Below are positions 17,039 through 26,609 of a stretch of DNA of 64,000 bases, piece after piece (within the stretch, counting starts at the first letter, position 1; the number at the start of each line of letters is the position of its first letter). This DNA is from an uncultured Flavobacteriaceae bacterium (lineage in GTDB: Bacteria; Bacteroidota; Bacteroidia; Flavobacteriales; Flavobacteriaceae), in contig CANLXN010000001.1 of assembly GCA_947495135.1 (NCBI GenBank), positions 558,001 to 622,000 on the forward strand. The letters run 5' to 3'. Both the position numbers and the translations under genes were made by a program. The notes beneath the pieces are model-generated. The model worked only from the letters and a program-made list of their open reading frames with translations, had not been told where the DNA came from and made no database searches.

Positions 17039-20000
17039 TTGTTAATGGTATTGCTAGTGATTACCTTGTCGATACCTTCGGTTCAAACTCGAATTGCGAA
17101 AAAAGTAACAACCCATCTAAATGAAAGTTACGGAACCGATATAAATATCCATCGAATGGGTCTTAATTGGAAAGGTGAAGCCGATTTAAGAGGAGTCTAT
17201 ATCGCAGATCATCATGGAGATACGCTCATCTTTTCAGAAGAAATTCAGACCAATATTTTAAGCATTAAAAAATTAATTGATGGTAATCTGGATTTTGGAT
17301 ACGTAGATTTAACAAATGCGAAACTCTACGTAAAAACTTATAAAGGAGAGGATTTAGATAATTTATTGATTTTTTCTGAAAAGTTCGAGACCGGAAAGCC
17401 GAGCACAGAAGAATTTAAACTTTTTAGTGAAAACGTAGCTTTGATCAATTCGCATGTGAAGATCACGGATGAGAACCTAGAAGTTTCTCAGCTTATCGAC
17501 TATCAGAATGTGAACCTGAATGCCAGCGACTTTTCGGTTATTGGCCCAAATGTAAAAGGAACTATCGAATCCTTATCCCTTGATGCAGGAAGGGGATATA
17601 ATATTCAAAATTTATCGGCAGAGTTCTCTTATTCGTTAGAACAAATTAAGATTGAAGAGATGCTACTTGAAACAAATAACTCTTTTATTAAAGGAGCAGT
17701 TATTCTCAACTATGGAGAAAATGGGTTGGCTAATTTTGTGAACGACGTTGTTATTGACGCTCAATTCGATGAAGCCATCATTTCTACCAACGATCTCAAT
17801 ACTGTTTTTGATGAATTTGGTAGTAACATTAATATCAATCTCCAAGGTAAATTAGATGGGACGCTGAATAATTTTCGTTTTAATAATGCACGTTTGAGTT
17901 ACAGCAATACTAGTCTTCGAGGTAATTTCAGATTCAAAAATATACTAGACAGCGAACAAACCTATAAGATTACAGCTTTACAACATAGCATTTCCTCTAA
18001 TTATTTCGACCTGCGTAGACTCATGCCGCAAATGTTGGGTACTCAGCTGCCAGAGCAGTTGAGAACTTTTGGGAATTTTACCATTAGAGGCGATACAGAA
18101 CTTTTCGGGGATCTATTGGTAACAGATACAAATATTACAACGGCCGTTGGGAACGCGGTAGCAACCTTCGAGATGGGAAATATACATGACTTTAGTAATG
18201 CATTTTATCGTGGAGAGGCCGTTTTGACCAAATTTGATCTCGGTAAAATTTCGGGTTCTACCTCACTCGGCAACGTGGACGCCGATATCTCCTTTGACGG
18301 ACGGGGGTTTACCGCTAAAACTGTCAATACAAGATTGAAAGGAACCATCAATTCTATTAATTTTGAAGGATATACCTATAAAAATATTGCTGTATCCGGG
18401 GACTTAAAAGATCCCATATTTGATGGTAAACTTAGTATAGACGATCCAAATTTAAAATTAGACTTTAGTGGATTAATCGATATTTCGAAGGAGTTTAATC
18501 AATACGATTTTGAAGCTAGTATCGAATATGCGGAGTTGAATAAACTCAATTTATTTAAAAGAGATAGTATTTCAGTATTTGCAGGAAGAGTGGTCATGGA
18601 TATGGAAGGTACTAATATCAACGATGCGGTAGGGAATATTGAGTTTTTAGAAACCTTTTATCAAACCGAATATGACGATTATTACTTCGATGATTTCTTG
18701 ATTTCTTCTTTTTTCACGGAAGATGAAAGAACCATTGAAATTAAATCCCCAGATATTATTGATGGCAAGATTAGCGGAAAATTTCTCGTGGAGGACATTC
18801 CTAATTTGTTTCAAAATTCTGTTGGGAGTATTTATACCAATTATATTGCCAATGAAGTAACAACAGATCAATACATCGACTACGAATTTGAAGTCTATAA
18901 TAAAATAGTCGAATTATTTGTACCGCAACTTCAGCTAGGGGAAAACACCCGTGTGAAAGGTTCTGTTTTTTCAGATGAATCAAAATTTAAACTGGATTTT
19001 CGTTCTCCAGAGCTTCTGCTGTATGAAAACTATCTAGGGAAAGTCAACATTCAACTAGATAATGATAACCCATTATACAACGCCTATATCTCGGTAGATT
19101 CTCTATATACGGGCGCATACAATCTTTCAGAAATTAATATTATCAACAAAACATTGAACGATACTTTGTATATGCAATCCAGCTTTGTGGGTGGAAAACA
19201 ACAGGATGATTTGTTCGACATGTCTTTTTATCACACCATTAACCCAGAAGGTAAATCGGTTGTAGGAATTAAAAAATCGAAAATTACTTATAAAGACAAC
19301 GATTGGTATTTAAACAGAGACAATGATTCCTATAATAAGATTACGTTCGATAATAGTTTTAACCAGATTAAGCTAGATTCGCTTAGTTTGCGGCATAACA
19401 ATGAATTGATCAGGATGGCGGGTATTCTTCGCGATTCTACCTATACAAATCTGAAAATGGATTTTACCAATGTTGATATTGGTAAGATAGCTCCAGAAAT
19501 AGATAGTCTTAAACTAAAAGGAAACATTAATGGGCGACTTAATTTTTTAAAGAAGCAAAATGCTTTTTATCCTAGCTCCGAAATAGTAATTGAAGATGTT
19601 GCCATGAACGAAATTCCTTTTGGTGACCTCAATCTGAGGATAGGAGGTAATACCGATCTCTCTAAATTCACGATCAATTCGAGCCTTGTAAATGATAATT
19701 TAAATTCGTTTACTGCCAAAGGAAGCTTAGGAATAGATGACGAACGTACCACTATCGATTTGGATGTAGATTTGGATAGTTTTAATGTGGCCGCCTTTAG
19801 TCCCTTTGGAGGTGATGTGATAACAAACATGCGAGGGCTGGTTTCGGGAGATGCCAAAATCTCTGGAAACGTTAAATCTCCCGATATAAACGGAAAGTTA
19901 TCATTGGATAAATCTGGTCTTAAAATTCCTTATCTCAACTTAGATATAGATCTCGCAAATTCTACTGAAATTGGGCTTAGCAAAAATACCTTCAAAATAA

Positions 20001-21418
20001 AACCGACCTTTATAACAGACACCAAGTACAACACAACTGGTGTATTAGCTGGAAACTTTACACACGATAATTTTGGCGATTGGGCGATGGATCTTTCTAT
20101 TGAAACAGATAGAATGCTCGTTCTGGATACTCCGCCCGATGAAGACGCCCTCTATTATGGAACTGCCTTTATTAGCGGACAATCCTATATCAAGGGCCCC
20201 ATAGACGAATTGGTGATTGATGTTTTTGCCACTACTGAGGAAGGAACGAGTTTTAAAATCCCAATTAGCGATGCAACGAGCATTGGGGACGACTCCTTTA
20301 TTCATTTTCTTTCTCCAGAAGAAAAACAGGCGCGCATTAGTGGAGAAACAGTCGTAAATGAAGAAGTGAAAGGATTGTCCCTAAACTTCGAACTTGATAT
20401 AAACGAAAAGGCCGAAGTGGAAGTGGTAGTAGACAAAGTAAACAACTCTACGCTCAAAGGAAGGGGAGCTGGGATTCTTCTTATTGAGATCAATACTCTT
20501 GGTAAGTTCAAGATGTGGGGAGATTTCTTAGTAATTGAAGGAAAATATGATTTTAGATATGGTGGTTTGGTGGACAAAACAATTGATGTGTTAGGAGGAG
20601 GAAACATTACATGGGATGGAAATCCAACAAGAGCGCGTCTAGACCTTACTGCCAAGTATGTAACCGAGGCCAATCCAGCAGTTTTATTGGATAACCCATC
20701 GTTTAATAGAAAGATCGACGTAGAAGTGCTCGTAGATCTCACAGGCGAAATTTTACAACCCGAATTGGATTTTAGAATTCAATTTCCTAGGGTTAGTTCT
20801 ACCGTAAAGAGTGAATTGGAGTACAAATTACAAGACAAAGAACAGCGGCAAACTCAGGCGCTATTTTTAGTTTCAACAGGATCATTCCAAAGTGACGCAG
20901 CAGCTGGTCAGAATGCACTTAGTACCACCCTGGCCGAACGAGTAAATAGCTTGGTTAGGGATATATTTTCTAGTAACGATAAGAAATTTGTGTTCCTGCC
21001 TAGTGTGAGTACTAGCACAAATAATGAAAGCGCACAAACAGAATATCAGATTGGGGTAGAACTTTCCACGCGTATTTCAGAAAGAATTCTAATAAACGGT
21101 AAAGTAGGAGTTCCAGTGGGAGGAGCGAACGAATCTGCCGTAGCAGGAGATATTGAAGTTCAGTGGTTGGTGAATGAAGACGGGAGCCTACGTATCAATT
21201 TCTTTAACCGTCAAGCCGATCTTCAATTTATCGGAGAAGATCAAATTTTTGAGCAGGGCGGAGGTATTGAATATTCGGTAGACTTCGATACCTTTAAAGA
21301 GCTTATGCTCAAACTGTTTAACAAAAAACTTACTGTAGACGAAGAACTTCCAGTAGTTCCTGATGACAATACTTTTGACGAAAATTTAAACGGTAGCGGA
21401 ACCAAAGAAGAAGATTAA
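17039..21418 (+). CDS. Translocation/assembly module TamB-like protein
   Basis: A very long (1459 or more residues) protein of repeated beta strands after an N-terminal membrane anchor, ending in the TamB/DUF490 domain (about 1090-1440: LKGRGAGILLIEINTLGKFKMWGDF, then FLVSTGSF). TamB-family proteins bridge the inner and outer membrane and help outer-membrane protein or lipid transport. The start is unclear: TTG at 17039 cuts into the anchor, while the frame stays open 18 codons upstream (KRIKKLRKIILRTIAV...) with a perfect Lys/Arg-rich N-flank but no ATG, GTG or TTG. The LptD-like gene and the amidase lie next, forming an envelope neighbourhood. Confidence 0.9.
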   Translation: MLMVLLVITLSIPSVQTRIAKKVTTHLNESYGTDINIHRMGLNWKGEADLRGVYIADHHGDTLIFSEEIQTNILSIKKLIDGNLDFGYVDLTNAKLYVKTYKGEDLDNLLIFSEKFETGKPSTEEFKLFSENVALINSHVKITDENLEVSQLIDYQNVNLNASDFSVIGPNVKGTIESLSLDAGRGYNIQNLSAEFSYSLEQIKIEEMLLETNNSFIKGAVILNYGENGLANFVNDVVIDAQFDEAIISTNDLNTVFDEFGSNININLQGKLDGTLNNFRFNNARLSYSNTSLRGNFRFKNILDSEQTYKITALQHSISSNYFDLRRLMPQMLGTQLPEQLRTFGNFTIRGDTELFGDLLVTDTNITTAVGNAVATFEMGNIHDFSNAFYRGEAVLTKFDLGKISGSTSLGNVDADISFDGRGFTAKTVNTRLKGTINSINFEGYTYKNIAVSGDLKDPIFDGKLSIDDPNLKLDFSGLIDISKEFNQYDFEASIEYAELNKLNLFKRDSISVFAGRVVMDMEGTNINDAVGNIEFLETFYQTEYDDYYFDDFLISSFFTEDERTIEIKSPDIIDGKISGKFLVEDIPNLFQNSVGSIYTNYIANEVTTDQYIDYEFEVYNKIVELFVPQLQLGENTRVKGSVFSDESKFKLDFRSPELLLYENYLGKVNIQLDNDNPLYNAYISVDSLYTGAYNLSEINIINKTLNDTLYMQSSFVGGKQQDDLFDMSFYHTINPEGKSVVGIKKSKITYKDNDWYLNRDNDSYNKITFDNSFNQIKLDSLSLRHNNELIRMAGILRDSTYTNLKMDFTNVDIGKIAPEIDSLKLKGNINGRLNFLKKQNAFYPSSEIVIEDVAMNEIPFGDLNLRIGGNTDLSKFTINSSLVNDNLNSFTAKGSLGIDDERTTIDLDVDLDSFNVAAFSPFGGDVITNMRGLVSGDAKISGNVKSPDINGKLSLDKSGLKIPYLNLDIDLANSTEIGLSKNTFKIKPTFITDTKYNTTGVLAGNFTHDNFGDWAMDLSIETDRMLVLDTPPDEDALYYGTAFISGQSYIKGPIDELVIDVFATTEEGTSFKIPISDATSIGDDSFIHFLSPEEKQARISGETVVNEEVKGLSLNFELDINEKAEVEVVVDKVNNSTLKGRGAGILLIEINTLGKFKMWGDFLVIEGKYDFRYGGLVDKTIDVLGGGNITWDGNPTRARLDLTAKYVTEANPAVLLDNPSFNRKIDVEVLVDLTGEILQPELDFRIQFPRVSSTVKSELEYKLQDKEQRQTQALFLVSTGSFQSDAAAGQNALSTTLAERVNSLVRDIFSSNDKKFVFLPSVSTSTNNESAQTEYQIGVELSTRISERILINGKVGVPVGGANESAVAGDIEVQWLVNEDGSLRINFFNRQADLQFIGEDQIFEQGGGIEYSVDFDTFKELMLKLFNKKLTVDEELPVVPDDNTFDENLNGSGTKEED

Positions 21419-21477
21419 GGTAAATTGCAGCGGTTAAATAACTCAAATCTAGGAATCAGAATCACTTCATTTTAAAA

Positions 21478-21858
21478 CTAAAAAGAAGCAATTGCAGAAA
21501 TTTCTACGTTTACGTACTTAGGCAGATTAGCCACTTCCACAGTTTCTCTGGCAGGAGCCGTTGCTTCATCGAAATAACGGGCATAGACTTCGTTAATCTT
21601 TCCGAAGTTTTTCATATCACTAATAAAGATGGATGTTTTAATAATATGACTAAAATCCATCCCAGCGGCCTCTAAAACCGCCTTTAGATTCTTCATTACT
21701 TGTTCTGTCTCTATCGTTATGTTCTCCATAACTAGTTCACCTGTCGCAGGATCTATTGCAATTTGGCCAGAAGTGTAAAGCATATCTCCGTTTAAAATCG
21801 CTTGGCTGTACGGTCCAATAGGAGCAGGAGCGTTTGATGTATTAATTATTTTTTTCAT
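21478..21858 (-). CDS. ridA: RidA family reactive-intermediate deaminase
   Basis: A 126-residue YjgF/YER057c/UK114 protein. It has the SQAILNGDMLYTSGQI start, the YFDEATAPARETVEVANLP stretch with the substrate-binding Arg, and the late VEISAIA. RidA hydrolyses 2-aminoacrylate and other enamine/imine intermediates released by PLP enzymes. Downstream of the LptD-like gene on the same strand with a 66-bp gap. Confidence 0.95.
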   Translation of the reverse strand: MKKIINTSNAPAPIGPYSQAILNGDMLYTSGQIAIDPATGELVMENITIETEQVMKNLKAVLEAAGMDFSHIIKTSIFISDMKNFGKINEVYARYFDEATAPARETVEVANLPKYVNVEISAIASF

Positions 21859-21924
21859 GATTTTATTTTTTCTGAAAGTTTAAATAAAATGATATTTCAA
21901 AATTCTACGTTGCGCTATTAAAAT

Positions 21925-24654
21925 CTAAAGCTGTCTATCCGATTCTCTTCGTTTATCGTATTTAATATCACTCAAACTACCTCTAATCCCGATAAAGAAG
22001 TTCCAGGAAGTGTTGGTGGCTCCAATAGGAGTCCAACTAAGCCAGCTGTACCAACTATCAAGGTCGCGTTCAAATCTTATCTGAGTTAACGTTACTCCCT
22101 TTCGTGTGAAATCGTATCCAGAAGAGAGACGAATATTCCATTTAGGCGATAGCTCTACTCCAGAACTAAACATGATGGATTGGGAGCTAATTTCATTTTG
22201 TCGCTGCGCATTGCTATAATTAAAGGTATACGCCAAGCGCAAATCCCAGGGCATATCGTATTGATACCAAGATTGTTCTTTATCCTTATCCCTTTTGTTA
22301 TTTCGTGCATTAGAATCTTGATTGGCGAGATCGGTACTGGTTCCAAAAAGGTCGTCGGGTCGACCACCATTTCTAAAGGTTTCATTTTCAAATTCCTCTC
22401 CAGTTTCTTCATCCCCATTGCTTTGAAAATCCTTACTAGAGAACGAATAATTAAAACTCACATTGGCATTGGTAAGTCGGAAAAGGCTACCTCCATTATC
22501 AATATTAAACTGGTCAATTTTCTGATTATCATTATTAAGAGCGTAGGGGTCTAGTCCGCCATTAATATTTAAATCTAGCTTTTTAACAATTGGAATTCCC
22601 ATAGAAAAACGCAAAGGATCCCAGTTGAGTGAATCTCGTGTAATGCTATAGCCTCCAGAAAAATTTAAGTTGTTCAATAAAGAAACCTTTTTTGGTACAA
22701 GTGCAGTGGTGTCTCGGTCCCTAACTTTGGCTTCTAATGTATTGCTTAGGGAATAGCTTATTGCGCTAGAAAATTGATTTCCAGGAGCCCCGTATAAGGT
22801 GTTTTCAAATCTAGAATAAGAAACAATTTCTTCATTTAGATCTGGGTCTGCTGTAGCCGGAATGACGTACTCATCATAGAATTGATCAAAACCTGGCGTT
22901 ATATTATAGCTTACAGAAGGTCTTACCACATGTCTAATAGATTGGACTTTCTTTTCTTTTCCAAAATCGAACAAACCATAGATTGTAGTTCCAACTCCCG
23001 TGGAGAAACCATAAGTTCTATAACTATCAAATCCCGAAACGGTATCTCTCACAACGCCACCGGCACCATTATTTAGGGTGGTATCATACGATTGTCGTGT
23101 AGTTTTTCCAACCCATACTTCTTGGTAGTTAGTTCCAGCTGTAAAACTTAAATAGTCTAGCACCTTAAAGTTTGTACTTATTGGAATACTGTGTCGAGCT
23201 CCAATTTGCGCAGCATCGAACATTTCAGGCTTAAAAAATAACTCGTCTGTGGTTAAAATTCTGTTTTCTGCAGTTACATTATACTGAAGGTTGATATTCT
23301 GGATAATTCCTTTTTTGACACCACTTTTAGGAGCGAAAGGAAAAACACGAGATATACTACCATTAAAATTAGGTAGCGACATGGTTATTTCTTCTGTTTG
23401 TGTATTCTGAGTGTGCGTAGCTGCTACCGTAAAGTTAACTTGTGGCTCTGTGTCAAAACTCTTTGAATAAGATACAGACGAGCTTAATGTGTTCACTAAA
23501 GTACTACCATTGTTTGTCTGGTTAATTGACCTTGATAAATACTGACTACTTCCTAAGTTTACCGAAGCAGTAAACCGGGAACTAGGATTTGCTTTTGCAT
23601 CTTGGCTGTGTCTCCAACGAATATTGTACAATGCGCTTTGGGAGAAATCGTCGAAACCACGTTCACTATTAATCAGGTTTTCATAACGCACGCTTACGTT
23701 TCCATTAAATTTGTAACGCACAGCGTAGTCACTATCTCCCCTCAAAGCATAACTCCCGTTGGTGTAATAATCACCCACCAATGTGAGGTCTACGTAATCA
23801 TTGAGTGCAAAGTAATATCCTCCATTCTGGAAAAAGAATCCACGGTTGTTGTTTTCACCAATACTTGGTAAAAGAAAACCAGAGGTTCGATCCTCTGTCA
23901 AAGGAAAAAATGCAAATGGGAGCCCGATAGGTGTAGGGACATCCGCGATGTACATATTTACCAGTCCGGTAACAATCTTTTTCTTTGGCACAAATTTGGC
24001 TTTCTGAGCTAGAAAGTAATACTCGGGATTCACGGGGTCATCGGAAGTGGTGAACTTTACTTTGCTAAAGAAATAAACAGAGTCGTTTTCCTTTTTCGTT
24101 ATTTCAGGAATTACGTTAATGTCTCCACTTTTGGTACGCGAATTATAGGAAATTGCCTTCTTGGTATCCATGTTAAATTTTAGCGAATCCGGCTCAATTT
24201 TATTCGCTCCTTGTTCAAATATAGGTGCTTGAGTATAGACACCAGCACTGTCAATTCCTTTGGCATATACTTCATTCTTTTTATAATCTAGGATAATAAG
24301 TCCAGCATCGATCCGGTTACTCTCATAAATAATGAATGCTTTATTGTACATATATATTTTACCAGACTTGCGGTCTATATATACATAGTCCTCCCCATAA
24401 TATTCTACAACATCGGTAAGAAGTTCGGGTTCTTTAGATTTAACAGTATCTGTCTTAACGGTATCAACCACCTCCTCATCTAATTCCCGAAGTTCGTTTA
24501 GATCAATTATATCGGTAGGGTTTACAGTGAGGGTATCCCGTTTTGCGGGAAGATCCAACGAGTCCTTATTAGGAAGGTCCTGAGCATATACCAGATTACT
24601 GCAGCACAGCAGAAGTAGTAGAGGGAAGAATATTAAATGCCTTTTATTTTGCAA
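21925..24654 (-). CDS. lptD: LptD-like outer-membrane LPS assembly protein
   Basis: A protein of about 909 residues: signal peptide (MQNKRHLIFFPLLLLLCCSNLVYAQ from the TTG at 24654), an OstA/LptA-like periplasmic part (VEYYGEDYVYIDRKSGKIYMYNKA to MYIADVPTP) and a large C-terminal beta barrel ending with SLSDIKYDKRRESDRQL. It would receive LPS from the periplasmic bridge and insert it in the outer leaflet; LptE was not seen. The frame could begin at a GTG at 24756, but that adds 34 atypical residues before the signal peptide, and a TAGATTTG box lies within that extension, so the later start is preferred with moderate certainty. Confidence 0.85.
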   Translation of the reverse strand: MQNKRHLIFFPLLLLLCCSNLVYAQDLPNKDSLDLPAKRDTLTVNPTDIIDLNELRELDEEVVDTVKTDTVKSKEPELLTDVVEYYGEDYVYIDRKSGKIYMYNKAFIIYESNRIDAGLIILDYKKNEVYAKGIDSAGVYTQAPIFEQGANKIEPDSLKFNMDTKKAISYNSRTKSGDINVIPEITKKENDSVYFFSKVKFTTSDDPVNPEYYFLAQKAKFVPKKKIVTGLVNMYIADVPTPIGLPFAFFPLTEDRTSGFLLPSIGENNNRGFFFQNGGYYFALNDYVDLTLVGDYYTNGSYALRGDSDYAVRYKFNGNVSVRYENLINSERGFDDFSQSALYNIRWRHSQDAKANPSSRFTASVNLGSSQYLSRSINQTNNGSTLVNTLSSSVSYSKSFDTEPQVNFTVAATHTQNTQTEEITMSLPNFNGSISRVFPFAPKSGVKKGIIQNINLQYNVTAENRILTTDELFFKPEMFDAAQIGARHSIPISTNFKVLDYLSFTAGTNYQEVWVGKTTRQSYDTTLNNGAGGVVRDTVSGFDSYRTYGFSTGVGTTIYGLFDFGKEKKVQSIRHVVRPSVSYNITPGFDQFYDEYVIPATADPDLNEEIVSYSRFENTLYGAPGNQFSSAISYSLSNTLEAKVRDRDTTALVPKKVSLLNNLNFSGGYSITRDSLNWDPLRFSMGIPIVKKLDLNINGGLDPYALNNDNQKIDQFNIDNGGSLFRLTNANVSFNYSFSSKDFQSNGDEETGEEFENETFRNGGRPDDLFGTSTDLANQDSNARNNKRDKDKEQSWYQYDMPWDLRLAYTFNYSNAQRQNEISSQSIMFSSGVELSPKWNIRLSSGYDFTRKGVTLTQIRFERDLDSWYSWLSWTPIGATNTSWNFFIGIRGSLSDIKYDKRRESDRQL

Positions 24655-24710
24655 TGCTAATGGTCTTTGTGTTGTAGATATCTTTGGTGATAAATTATTT
24701 TTTAAAACTT

Positions 24711-24718
24711 CAAATCTA
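24711..24718 (-). promoter_or_regulatory. Candidate -7 box for the LptD-like gene
   Basis: TAGATTTG on the minus strand matches TAnnTTTG and lies about 57 bases upstream of the preferred TTG start at 24654. No good -33 box is seen at the expected distance, so it is only a candidate. Confidence 0.35.
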
Positions 24719-24837
24719 CTCACACAATTTATATATTGGCTTAGTTTTTGAAACACTAAAATTAAGTCTTTTTTTTGGGCTGCAATTTGTTATAACAAAA
24801 TTTTAAAATATCGCCATTTATCTTGCGTTACACCTAT

Positions 24838-25959
24838 ATGAAAACGAACCTTTTACGTCTCTTATTTCTTTCTCTTGCGCTAGTAGCTTTTTTTGCCTTT
24901 GCTAACCGCAATAATAGTACCACAGACCCATTTATTGTAGTTTTAGATGCTGGACATGGCGGTCACGATAGTGGAAAAGCCTTTAATGGCTATAAAGAAA
25001 GCCAAATTGCACTGAAAATAACTCTGATGGTAGGAGCTCAATTAGCAAAGGATCCTAATTTCAAAGTTATTTATACCAGAAATACGGATAAATTTATTGA
25101 TCTACACGAGCGCGGAGCTATTGCGAACAGGGCAGATGCAGACCTTTTTGTTTCTATTCATTGCAATGCTCATAACTCTCAAGCGTTTGGTGCGGAGACT
25201 TGGGTACTAGGAAGTAGAGCTAATAAACAAAACATGGATGTAGCTAAAAAAGAAAATGAGGTTATATTCTTGGAAGAGAACTACGAGGAAAACTATGCGG
25301 GATACGACCCAAATTCGCCTGAATCGTTTATTGGTTTAAGCCTTTTGCAGGAAGAATATTTAGACCAGAGTATCATGTTAGCTGGTTTGGTACAAAACAA
25401 TTTTGTAAATAGATTAAAACGTAAGGATAGAAGTGTAAAACAGGCAGGCTTTATTGTTCTACATCAAAGCTACATGCCAAGTGTTTTAATTGAAACAGGT
25501 TTCATCACTAATAAAAAGGAAGGAGCTTACCTCAATTCTAAAAAAGGACAAAATGAAATGGCAACCTCTATTGCTGATGCCATAAAAAGTTATAGAAAGA
25601 ACCTTTCATTAGGTACTTCCGACGCTCAAAACCCAGTTATTACGGTAGATGAAATTGAAGAGGCAATAGAAGCTACAGAAGAGCGATTGTATGAAGGAAT
25701 TGAATTTAAAGTGCAATTGGCTGCGAGTAGTCAGAAATTAGAATTAAAACCTTATAATTTTAAAGGTCTCACGGAGATTAGCACTAATACCGAAGATGGA
25801 TTGAATAAATATTATTATGGTTCGACTTCAGATTATAACAAGATTCAATTAATGAAGACCTTTGCTCGGGAAAAAGGATATCCTTCTAGTTATGTAGTTG
25901 CCTTTAAAGATGGAGAGAAGGTAAAACTTGCTGATGTCTTAGAGACCGAGGATCGCTAG
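24838..25959 (+). CDS. N-acetylmuramoyl-L-alanine amidase (Amidase_3) with SPOR-like tail
   Basis: A 373-residue exported zinc amidase. Signal peptide (MKTNLLRLLFLSLALVAFFAFA); catalytic domain about 30-260 with VVLDAGHGGHDSG (first zinc His), YKESQIALK (Glu), FVSIHCNAH (second zinc His) and LIETGFITNKKE (catalytic Glu). The last 90 residues (FKVQLAASSQ ... YPSSYVVAFKDGEK) resemble a SPOR domain that binds denuded glycan at the septum. It splits daughter-cell peptidoglycan. The ATG at 24838 is chosen over a TTG five codons upstream because it begins the signal peptide. Divergent from the LptD-like gene. Confidence 0.93.
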   Translation: MKTNLLRLLFLSLALVAFFAFANRNNSTTDPFIVVLDAGHGGHDSGKAFNGYKESQIALKITLMVGAQLAKDPNFKVIYTRNTDKFIDLHERGAIANRADADLFVSIHCNAHNSQAFGAETWVLGSRANKQNMDVAKKENEVIFLEENYEENYAGYDPNSPESFIGLSLLQEEYLDQSIMLAGLVQNNFVNRLKRKDRSVKQAGFIVLHQSYMPSVLIETGFITNKKEGAYLNSKKGQNEMATSIADAIKSYRKNLSLGTSDAQNPVITVDEIEEAIEATEERLYEGIEFKVQLAASSQKLELKPYNFKGLTEISTNTEDGLNKYYYGSTSDYNKIQLMKTFAREKGYPSSYVVAFKDGEKVKLADVLETEDR

Positions 25960-26089
25960 AAAAGGTATTTCGGCGTGTGCCACTTCGATTATCGACAGAC
26001 CTGTGCAGGGTTTTGAACTCTTTAAATCGTTCCAAGGTGAATCACAAACGCTCACTCCTAACTAAATCAATAATTGATTCATTAAATAT

Positions 26090-26566
26090 CTACCAAATAG
26101 AATTGATAAACCCTCTGGTTCTTCTGGCCGCTCTTGTTGTTGGAACCGCTCCAGATGCTGGGCAGAAAAATATACTTCTCATTTCCTTGTACGCAATGTT
26201 TCTGATCCCTTGGGCATTTGTCCCATCGATAGAATTAGGTCCGTTTAGCGACACCGAAAATCCACTTTCTTCCGCATCTGCTTTTCTGTAGATAATTTGT
26301 GGCACATCAATGTAAGTCGATTCTTCTTGCGCCAGTACTTGCGCCATGTCAACAGGCTGCCAATAATTTTCGGAAGTTACTTTAAGGAAATCGGATAAGG
26401 ATTTTTTCTGAAAAGGAGCATTGGTGTCAAATTTCAGATCGAATGAACTCACCTCTGGAATTGCAGTTAAAGAAGTTGCGTCAATCTTAAAATGTCTAGT
26501 CTCAAAATCATGTTGCCCAAATGCAATAACTGGTACAATTAATAAGAGAAAACTCCACTTTTTCAT
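26090..26566 (-). CDS. Exported protein of unknown function (158 residues)
   Basis: A signal peptide (MKKWSFLLLIVPVIAFGQ) is followed by HDFETRHFKIDATSLTAIPE and a mixed beta-rich body (GFSVSLNGPNSIDG ... GIRNIAYKEMRSIFFCP). No known family is recognised. The last 25 residues (ASGAVPTTRAARRTRGFINSIW) are Arg/Thr-rich and look unlike the rest, so a frameshift near the end is possible. It starts 44 bp after the stop of the C1 peptidase gene on the same strand and may be its partner, for example a propeptide-like or inhibitor protein; that is conjecture. Confidence 0.7.
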   Translation of the reverse strand: MKKWSFLLLIVPVIAFGQHDFETRHFKIDATSLTAIPEVSSFDLKFDTNAPFQKKSLSDFLKVTSENYWQPVDMAQVLAQEESTYIDVPQIIYRKADAEESGFSVSLNGPNSIDGTNAQGIRNIAYKEMRSIFFCPASGAVPTTRAARRTRGFINSIW

Positions 26567-26609
26567 ACTATCAAATATATCAAATTTCGAGCCACAACGG
26601 TTATGGTTG

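Noticed and set aside
24678-24685. TATCTTTG on the plus strand as the amidase promoter
   Set aside because: It lies about 150 bp upstream of the amidase ATG, inside the region around the LptD start, with no -33 box; composition can explain it.
25977-26291. Plus-strand frame of 104 codons
   Set aside because: It lies opposite the end of the exported protein gene at 26090-26566, which has a signal peptide and better composition.
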